18,370 bases of DNA from NCBI GenBank assembly GCA_964504155.1, contig CAZDCZ010000061.1:1-18370 (forward strand), read 5' to 3'. The notes beneath the pieces are model-generated. The model saw nothing but the letters and a program-made list of their open reading frames with translations. It did no database searches and was not told where the DNA came from. This stretch comes from CAZDCZ01 sp964504155 (GTDB lineage: Bacteria > Bacteroidota > Bacteroidia > Bacteroidales > UBA12077). Shown in pieces: positions 1 through 4,626 of the stretch. The first letter of the stretch is position 1, and each line of letters starts with the position of its first letter. A program made the position numbers and the translations under genes.

Positions 1-97
1 CCCTTTAGGGAACTTAGCGAAGCGGTCTCACGAGTTTACGAGTAATTAAAGGGTGAGCGGTGGAAAAAAACAAACAAGTAGGTTGCTCCCTTTAGGG
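1..97. repeat. ~97-bp interspersed repeat, copy 1
   Basis: The segment starts and ends with the decamer ccctttaggg (1-10 and 88-97). The reverse complement of 2905-2998 is nearly the same sequence: across the first 49 bases only position 35 differs, and similarity continues less perfectly to the closing decamer. It includes the palindrome-prone stretch agcgaagcg and two acgagt words. It is richer in GC than its surroundings and has no convincing reading frame. It may extend left of the window. It is probably a short non-autonomous interspersed repeat; its function is unknown. Confidence 0.75.
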
Positions 98-129
98 AAT
101 TAAAGGGCGAGCGGTGGAAAAAAACAAAT
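98..129. repeat. Partial tandem copy of the repeat tail
   Basis: Bases 98-129 repeat 44-75 with very few changes (aattaaaggg, then gagcggtggaaaaaaacaaa). The right part of the interspersed repeat is therefore duplicated in direct orientation just after the closing ccctttaggg. This looks like slippage or a second insertion cut short. It lies just beyond the end of the exporter gene. Confidence 0.7.
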
Positions 130-138
130 GTATAATTA

Positions 139-765
139 TTATACTAATCCTAAAAATTTTAAACCATCCTTAATTAGAATAATAGCAAATATAATTAGAA
201 CTATTCCTAGTATTTTAATTATTGTAATATATATTTTACTATTAAATACATTCTTTGTTTTTTCTGAAATAAAAGCAATGAATATTTTTGAGCTTGTAAT
301 AAATAGATAAAAACCTATAATAAATAGAATAGACGATACTACATTTATTTGAAATGCCTTTAAAGTAATAGGAGCACCTACCAAAATCCAAAACAAATAT
401 ACATGCGGACTTAAAATATTTGTTAATATGCCTTTTTTAAAGGAATGAATTTTTGAACTTTCATCACTTAAGTGAGTTGGTTTAATCTTTATAGTTTCAT
501 AGGCCATATATATAAGAAATGCCGAACCAAGAAACGATATTACACCTAATATATTGTCATAGTTCGACATTTTCGCTAAAAGCAAAAGCGAAAGAACTAC
601 AATAGGCAAATCGGATAATAGCGGAGCTAAGGCAATTTTCATTCCTTCTTTTCGATTATATTTCAAGGTTTGAGTAATAACTAAAGTTAATAATGGTCCC
701 GGAGTAATTCCTGCAACCAAACCAAGTGTAGCCCCTGTAATAAAAAATTCAAATTCTTTAATCAT
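139..765 (-). CDS. LysE/RhtB-family amino-acid exporter
   Basis: This 208-residue, strongly hydrophobic inner-membrane protein has about six predicted membrane segments. Near the N-terminus, residues 19-24 read GITPGP, the glycine/proline motif typical of LysE/RhtB translocators, and the length matches the family (about 200-210). Such proteins export amino acids or related small solutes using the proton gradient; the substrate cannot be told from sequence. A second conserved-looking patch, LSPHVYLFW (residues 118-126), lies in the middle helices. The ATG at 763-765 gives a start straight into the first hydrophobic segment. No Shine-Dalgarno is obvious, which is common in Bacteroidota. The gene is transcribed alone, away from the heat-shock gene, and ends beside the interspersed repeat at 1-129. 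The family call is firm; the substrate is unknown. Confidence 0.85.
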   Translation of the reverse strand: MIKEFEFFITGATLGLVAGITPGPLLTLVITQTLKYNRKEGMKIALAPLLSDLPIVVLSLLLLAKMSNYDNILGVISFLGSAFLIYMAYETIKIKPTHLSDESSKIHSFKKGILTNILSPHVYLFWILVGAPITLKAFQINVVSSILFIIGFYLFITSSKIFIAFISEKTKNVFNSKIYITIIKILGIVLIIFAIILIKDGLKFLGLV

Positions 766-1431
766 AAGATGTTTTTTATAATTAACAATATTAAGATATT
801 TTATATAAAGTAAAAAAAACTGTATCTAAAAAGTTTTTTACTAAACATAAGTAATTTACAAAAACAAATAAAGCCTCGTAAATTAACATTTACAGGGTTC
901 TGTTTTTAGTAGCGAGAGCCTCACTTTAGGTAATTAAAGGTCAGCGTAGGGAAATAGACAAATGGATTTCATACTAAAAGTCTTAAATAAACGGGATTTA
1001 GTTTTTAGAGCTTCAGGAAATTCTTTGAAAAAACTCTAGGGCAAACTCATACTTTTTTTTGTAAAAAACACTTGATTTATAGTTGATTATGTTAATAATT
1101 ATTTGTATATTATATTGATAATTAAATAATTATTGCATATAATCATCCAACAGAATATTTGTTTTTAGATCAAAAAAGAAAACTAAAATTAGTTTCGAGA
1201 ATAAAAAAATATCGTTAAATTTGATATTAAGCCGGAAGATGTCGGATTTGTTAAAGCGTTGAATTTCAGTATTTAAAAGTTGACGTTAGTTGGAATTTGT
1301 AACAGTAGGTCAAATTCAAGCGAGGTTTTGGTAATTTTCTGACAAAATATCATCTTCGTTAAGGTGTTCAACGGTAGACAATGAAACAGGGCAAAAAAAT
1401 CTGCACGACAGCTTAACTACTGACCGTTAAG
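766..1431. other. Non-coding region upstream of the exporter gene
   Basis: No supported gene lies in this stretch. It contains an 8-bp A/T hairpin at 814-839 in the exporter leader, the degraded repeat copy at 910-964, and AT-rich DNA to about 1200. From about 1200 to 1430 the sequence is of higher complexity and richer in GC. There the minus strand is open for about 47 codons (stop at 1273-1275) but without a plausible start, so I do not call it a gene. It may be a decayed gene, a conserved intergenic repeat or an RNA; nothing seen decides between these. Confidence 0.5.
910..964. repeat. Degraded copy of the interspersed repeat
   Basis: The order of words follows copy 1: tagcga, then agcctcac, then taattaaagg, then cagcg, then aaatagacaaa. 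It lacks the bounding ccctttaggg decamers and has several substitutions. It has the same orientation as copy 1. I read it as an old, decayed member of the same family. Confidence 0.45.
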
Positions 1432-1605
1432 ATATTATTATTGCATATCCGTTTTTGTACCTAAAAATAGGATCAATATAGTGAAAATCAATTGTTTTGC
1501 CCCAAACCCTAAAGGGGGCAATTGATTTTCTTCACACCCTTTAGGGCTAGGGGCAAATGAAGAAAATCAAATTAGGTACAAAAACGGATATGCATATATT
1601 ATTAT
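1432..1605. mobile_element. MITE-like palindromic element with nested hairpins
   Basis: A perfect 23-bp inverted repeat (1442-1464 and 1572-1594, beginning tgcatatccg) encloses about 107 bp. The pair is flanked by the 10-bp direct repeat atattattat at 1432-1441 and 1596-1605, which could be a target-site duplication, although it is AT-rich. Three further stems inside exclude one another: 1483-1494 with 1519-1530 (12 bp), 1497-1516 with 1537-1556 (18 of 20 bases), and 1523-1534 with 1558-1569 (12 bp). The middle stem includes two ccctttaggg-type decamers (1507-1516 and 1537-1546), the word that also bounds the repeat at 1-97. It has no reading frame. It is best read as a small non-autonomous element or structured intergenic repeat upstream of the heat-shock gene. 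Confidence 0.6.
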
Positions 1606-1655
1606 TTGATATAATGGGACATTTTTTCAGATGTTACGCTTTAATAATGACATAA

Positions 1656-1686
1656 TTGCAGTTATTTATAAATGGTATATAATTTG
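1656..1686 (+). promoter_or_regulatory. Possible promoter of the heat-shock gene
   Basis: TTG at 1656-1658 is followed after 19 bases by TA (1678-1679) and TTTG (1683-1686). This approximates the Bacteroidota primary-sigma pattern TTG...TAnnTTTG with one extra base in the -7 box. It would give a leader of roughly 50 nt before the ATG at 1742. The match is imperfect. Confidence 0.3.
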
Positions 1687-1728
1687 ATTTTTCGTTTTTG
1701 AAATTAAATTTATTGTTTAACTAAAAAT

Positions 1729-1733
1729 GGAGG
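1729..1733 (+). promoter_or_regulatory. Shine-Dalgarno deciding the Hsp20 start
   Basis: GGAGG is placed 8 bases before the ATG at 1742. It overlaps the alternative ATG at 1727, which makes that upstream start unlikely. Clear Shine-Dalgarno sequences are scarce elsewhere in the window. Confidence 0.75.
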
Positions 1734-1741
1734 AATTAATT

Positions 1742-2179
1742 ATGTCACTCGTAAGATTTTCAAATCAGTTTCCAAGTTTATTTGATCGTTTTTTTGAAAA
1801 TGATATGTTTGATTGGTCAAATAGAAATTTTTCTACAACAAACACAACATTACCATCGGTAAATATTAAAGAAGACTCAAATGGTTTTAATGTTGAAATG
1901 GCTGCTCCGGGTTTGACAAAGAAAGACTTTAAGATTGAACTTAATAATAATGTTCTATCTATTTCGTCAGAAATGAAAATGGAAAATGAAACAAAAGATG
2001 ATGAACAATTTACTAAAAGAGAATTTAGTTATCAATCATTTAGTCGTTCATTTTCGCTCCCAGCTACTGTAGAAAATGAAAAAATTACTGCAAAATATGA
2101 GAATGGAATTTTGAAAATTCTAATTCCAAAACGCGAAGAGGCGAAACCAAAACCAGTAAAGCAGATTAAAATTTCGTAA
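1742..2179 (+). CDS. Hsp20/alpha-crystallin small heat-shock protein
   Basis: This cytoplasmic ATP-independent chaperone holds unfolding proteins for later refolding. The 145-residue product has a Phe-rich N-terminal arm (MSLVRFSNQFPSLFDRFF), an alpha-crystallin domain at about residues 38-135 with the AAPGL motif (54-58) and the GIL motif (122-124) before the last strand, and a C-terminal I-x-I motif (IKI, 142-144) used in oligomer assembly. An in-frame ATG lies 15 bases upstream (1727). That ATG overlaps a strong GGAGG (1729-1733) sitting 8 bases before the ATG at 1742, and homologous proteins of this phylum typically begin MSLVRF, so 1742 is chosen. A hairpin terminator follows directly. 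The gene stands alone and has a good Shine-Dalgarno, fitting a stress-induced, highly translated gene. Confidence 0.92.
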   Translation: MSLVRFSNQFPSLFDRFFENDMFDWSNRNFSTTNTTLPSVNIKEDSNGFNVEMAAPGLTKKDFKIELNNNVLSISSEMKMENETKDDEQFTKREFSYQSFSRSFSLPATVENEKITAKYENGILKILIPKREEAKPKPVKQIKIS

Positions 2180-2189
2180 AAATCATTTT

Positions 2190-2221
2190 AGTGCCAGTAA
2201 GTCAATTCTGGCACTTTTTTT
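2190..2221 (+). terminator. Intrinsic terminator after the Hsp20 gene
   Basis: The stem AGTGCCAG (2190-2197) pairs with CTGGCACT (2208-2215) around a 10-base loop and runs into a T tract to 2221. It begins 10 bases after the Hsp20 stop codon. It separates the chaperone gene from the lipoprotein gene that follows, which must then have its own promoter or depend on read-through. Confidence 0.85.
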
Positions 2222-2244
2222 ACAAAATTAAAAATATAAATACC

Positions 2245-2706
2245 ATGAAAAATATAATTATGTATACAATCTTATTTTCTTTAATCTTTACAAGCTGCAA
2301 TGGACAAGAAAATAAAGACATTAAAAAGTACTATAAAAACAAAGAACCACAAACGGATATAAAAGTAAACAAAGAATATGATAAAAATGGAAACTTGATA
2401 AGATATGATTCAACATATTCTTATTACTATTCTACTGTTGAAAATGACACTCTATTAAGAGATAGTATTTTTAAGCTATTCAGAAGTGATTTTAATGAAA
2501 TGTATCATTTTTCTGAAGAACCTTTTTTTGACAATCTTTTTTTTCAAGATTCGCTATTAAACTTTGATTTTTATTCTAAAGACTTTTTTATAAATAGATT
2601 TCAAAATAATAGAAATAAACTGAATCAGTTATTTTTAGAAATGGATTCTATAAAAAATCTCTTTTTTAATGAGCAATTTCAAGATGCAATTAAAAATGAT
2701 AAATAA
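2245..2706 (+). CDS. Phe-rich acidic lipoprotein of unknown function
   Basis: I do not recognise this family. The 153-residue product begins with a lipoprotein signal whose lipobox is FTSC (Cys18), so it should be anchored to a membrane in the cell envelope. Residues 44-57 (EYDKNGNLIRYDST) resemble the single Y-D/N-G-N strand repeats seen in Bacteroidota surface proteins. The C-terminal half (about 75-145) is unusually rich in Phe with Asp, Asn and Glu (for example FFDNLFFQDSLL), suggesting amphipathic helices. The frame stays open upstream to a GTG within the terminator, but the ATG at 2245 gives the proper signal peptide and is preferred. It follows the Hsp20 terminator by about 25 bases; whether the two are functionally linked is unknown. 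A protein of about this size could be lineage-restricted. Confidence 0.65.
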   Translation: MKNIIMYTILFSLIFTSCNGQENKDIKKYYKNKEPQTDIKVNKEYDKNGNLIRYDSTYSYYYSTVENDTLLRDSIFKLFRSDFNEMYHFSEEPFFDNLFFQDSLLNFDFYSKDFFINRFQNNRNKLNQLFLEMDSIKNLFFNEQFQDAIKNDK

Positions 2707-2729
2707 CGCACCTTAATACATGCTCAAAT

Positions 2730-2887
2730 TTAATTGTAAATAGCAAATTTAAAATCATCAAATTTTCGCAAAGGTAAATCGTCATTTTTTAAGGTTTGTT
2801 TTCCGGTATAAAATTCTTTGTAGAGTGCGTCTCGTCCTAAAATAGGTTTATACAAAAAAATGTAAAAATGGATAAAAAAAGTAAACT
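2730..2887 (-). pseudogene. Possible 3' remnant of an unidentified gene
   Basis: Read on the minus strand, about 50 codons are open before a TAA at 2730-2732. The last ~35 codons look protein-like in composition, with patches RDALYKEFYTGKQTL and LPLRKFDDFKF. There is no start codon in a sensible place, and the frame passes through the left arm of the 22-bp inverted repeat. It could be the tail of a gene cut by an insertion or deletion, or chance. I could not assign a family. Confidence 0.25.
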
Positions 2888-2903
2888 TATTTTAGGACGA
2901 GAC
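2829..2903. repeat. 22-bp inverted repeat, possible insertion-sequence relic
   Basis: The arms 2829-2850 and 2882-2903 are inverted copies with one mismatch (core gtctcgtcctaaaata), separated by 31 AT-rich bases. Long matched ends with almost nothing between them are what a solo or internally deleted insertion sequence or MITE leaves. The right arm directly abuts the interspersed repeat at 2905, so the two insertions are side by side. It is not a terminator, because no T run follows either arm. Confidence 0.6.
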
Positions 2904-2904
2904 A

Positions 2905-2998
2905 CCTAAAGGGAACAATCTTCTTGTTTGTTTTTTCCCACAGCTGCCCTTAATTACTCGTAAGCTCGTGAGACCGCTTCGCTAAGTTCCCTAAAGGG
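2905..2998. repeat. ~97-bp interspersed repeat, copy 2 (inverted)
   Basis: This is the inverted counterpart of 1-97. Its outer end is ccctaaaggg (2989-2998) and its inner end is acctaaaggg. It is nearly identical to copy 1 over the outer ~49 bases and more diverged toward the inner end. With copy 1 it brackets the exporter, heat-shock and lipoprotein genes. Confidence 0.75.
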
Positions 2999-3255
2999 AA
3001 CCTCCCCACGTATTTTCGTGTGTTGGCTCTCCCCTTTAGCGCCTGTTCCGAACTTGATTCGGGAGGTCGGGGACAGCGCAGACATTTTAAAAAGAATAGT
3101 CTTATTTTTTACCCAGTTTTTATAAAAAAACTAAGGTCGTTAGACTTTTTTTTAGATGGATACTTTTCGAGTAATAGAGTGGGTGCTTTTCGGTTAATAT
3201 ATACATTTAATACATTTATTATTTCATATAGAATTAATAAAACTTATAAGGTATT

Positions 3256-4278
3256 CTATTTTAATTTTAGTGTTGTAGAATTTCGTATAATTAATTCAGG
3301 CTTAAGAATTTTGCTAATGCTTTCCTTGTTTTCAGGATTGTTAATTTTGTTAATAAGTAATTCTGTTGCTGTTTCTCCAATCTCGTAACCACGTTGATCA
3401 ATTGTTGTTAAATCGGGGTCAGACATTTGCGATATCTTTGAATTAGTAAAGCCTCCAACTGCGATATCTCCCGGAATCTTGAACCCATATTTTTTTATTG
3501 CTTTCATTGCTCCAATTGCAGTTTCGTCGTTAACGGCAAATATTCCATCAATATTTTTATTTTTCTGTAGTAACTTAGGAACAATTTCTAAAGCCATGTC
3601 GTGAGTATCGCAAAAAATAATATTGTTGTTATTAATAGGTATATTATTCTTTTCTAAAGCCGAAAGGTATCCTTCTTTTCTTTTAGTGCCAATAAGTAAG
3701 TTTTGAGGTCCCGAAAGATGAATAATATTTTTTCTTCCACAATTAATTATATGTTCAGTGATTTTATATGCCCCTTCAAAATCATCAATAATTACATTAT
3801 CAGTTTTTATTTCATTACATATTCTGTCGAAGAATACTAAAGGTATTCCCATTTCCTGAATTTCTTTAAGATGTTCAAATTTTTCAGTTTCTTTCGATAT
3901 CGAAATTATTAAACCGTCTATATGACTGGATAATAGAGCTTGTACTGTATTTATTTCTTTGTCGTACGATTCATTCGATTGACATATCATAATATTATAT
4001 CCTGCAGCATTAGCCTTTTTTTCAATCCCACTAATTACTGATGAAAAAAAATGATGGATTATCTCAGGAACAATTACGCCAATAATTTTGCTCGAATTGT
4101 TTAATAAACTTAATGCTACTTTATTGGGTTTGTAATTTAATTTTTTTGCAAGCTCTTTTACTGCTTTTCGTGTATTTATATTAATATCAGGATGATCTTT
4201 TAAAGCACGAGATACTGTTGATGGCGAGATGCTTAATTGTTGCGCTATATCTTTAATTGTTACTTGATGATGTTTCAT
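3256..4278 (-). CDS. LacI-family transcriptional regulator
   Basis: This 340-residue regulator has the usual LacI length and layout. Residues 6-26 (VTIKDIAQQLSISPSTVSRAL) form the N-terminal helix-turn-helix, and a hinge helix region follows at about 47-60 (NYKPNKVALSLL). A periplasmic-binding-protein-like effector domain occupies about 62-340, with recognisable patches IIGVIVPEI, VFFDR and GIFAVNDETAIGAM. Such proteins bind a palindromic operator as dimers and release or gain affinity when a sugar binds. The gene is divergent from susC, and the shared gap carries a CG-centred palindrome (4406-4432). By position it should control the starch locus, perhaps also itself. Whether it represses or activates, and whether maltose or maltodextrin is the signal, is inference. 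Confidence 0.92.
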   Translation of the reverse strand: MKHHQVTIKDIAQQLSISPSTVSRALKDHPDININTRKAVKELAKKLNYKPNKVALSLLNNSSKIIGVIVPEIIHHFFSSVISGIEKKANAAGYNIMICQSNESYDKEINTVQALLSSHIDGLIISISKETEKFEHLKEIQEMGIPLVFFDRICNEIKTDNVIIDDFEGAYKITEHIINCGRKNIIHLSGPQNLLIGTKRKEGYLSALEKNNIPINNNNIIFCDTHDMALEIVPKLLQKNKNIDGIFAVNDETAIGAMKAIKKYGFKIPGDIAVGGFTNSKISQMSDPDLTTIDQRGYEIGETATELLINKINNPENKESISKILKPELIIRNSTTLKLK

Positions 4279-4405
4279 GCTTAAACAAGAGATTTAAAAA
4301 ATATAATTATTTGGTAATAATATATAAAAAATAAGTAAAATCTATTAAAACTATGCTTAAAGATAAAAAAAAAATATGATTTTTTAATAATGAATATTCT
4401 TTTTT

Positions 4406-4432
4406 TGCAAACGTTTTAAATAGGTGTTTGCA
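4406..4432. promoter_or_regulatory. Candidate LacI-family operator
   Basis: AAACGTTT (4409-4416) is a perfect palindrome centred on CG, the usual core of LacI-family operators. It sits in the half-site TGCAAAC (4406-4412), and an inverted copy GTTTGCA follows at 4426-4432. Two half-sites in the gap of a divergent LacI gene make this the best binding-site candidate. It lies about 195 bases before the susC start and 128 bases before the regulator start. Confidence 0.5.
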
Positions 4433-4542
4433 CATAATTATTTAATTGTAATTATCTGAAAATACAGATGTTGAGAGTAAAAAAGTATTCTAAAAAATTT
4501 ACTTTCTCAGCAATATTTTGTACATTTATCAAATCGAAATAA

Positions 4543-4571
4543 ATCATTTCTTTATTTTTAAAAGAAATGAT
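4543..4571 (+). promoter_or_regulatory. Leader hairpin before susC
   Basis: An 11-bp perfect stem (4543-4553 with 4561-4571, arm atcatttcttt) closes a 7-base loop 55 bases before the chosen susC start. No T run follows, so it is not a standard terminator. It may stabilise the mRNA or affect translation, or be chance in AT-rich DNA. Confidence 0.35.
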
Positions 4572-4626
4572 ATAAAAAATAATGAGTTTTTTATAAAAAA
4601 TAATGTATTTAATAAACAATTTTATA

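Larger units (their letters stand above)
2707..3255. other. Repeat-bearing intergenic region
   Basis: No intact gene is supported. In order it holds a possible minus-strand gene remnant (2730-2887), a 22-bp inverted repeat (2829-2903), the inverted copy of the interspersed repeat (2905-2998), and a GC-richer patch with an imperfect hairpin (3039-3079, arms gcgcctgtt and gacagcgc around ccgaa/ttcgg). AT-rich DNA follows to the end of the regulator gene. An open frame on the plus strand from 3020 runs into the antisense of the regulator and has no protein-like features. Confidence 0.5.
4279..4626. promoter_or_regulatory. Divergent control region between the regulator gene and susC
   Basis: This AT-rich gap of about 350 bases must hold promoters for both directions. 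I can point to the operator-like palindrome at 4406-4432 and a perfect 11-bp hairpin at 4543-4571 in the susC leader. No clean TTG/TAnnTTTG promoter could be placed for either gene. The near-miss tattttg (4514-4520) is the closest -7 box on the susC side, but it lacks a -33 partner. Confidence 0.5.

Noticed and set aside
1..130. CRISPR array
   Set aside because: The repeats are too few, differ in length and lie in both orientations. There are no regular spacers and no cas genes.
128..310. 60-codon plus-strand open frame
   Set aside because: It is antisense to the 3' end of the exporter gene. Its hydrophobic look comes from the reverse complement of membrane-segment codons.
1727..1741. Upstream ATG as Hsp20 start
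   Set aside because: It overlaps the GGAGG that best serves the ATG at 1742, and the added residues (MEELI) are not typical of the family.
3020..3388. 122-codon plus-strand open frame
   Set aside because: It starts in a repeat-like GC-richer patch and runs antisense into the LacI-type gene. It shows no domain or signal pattern.
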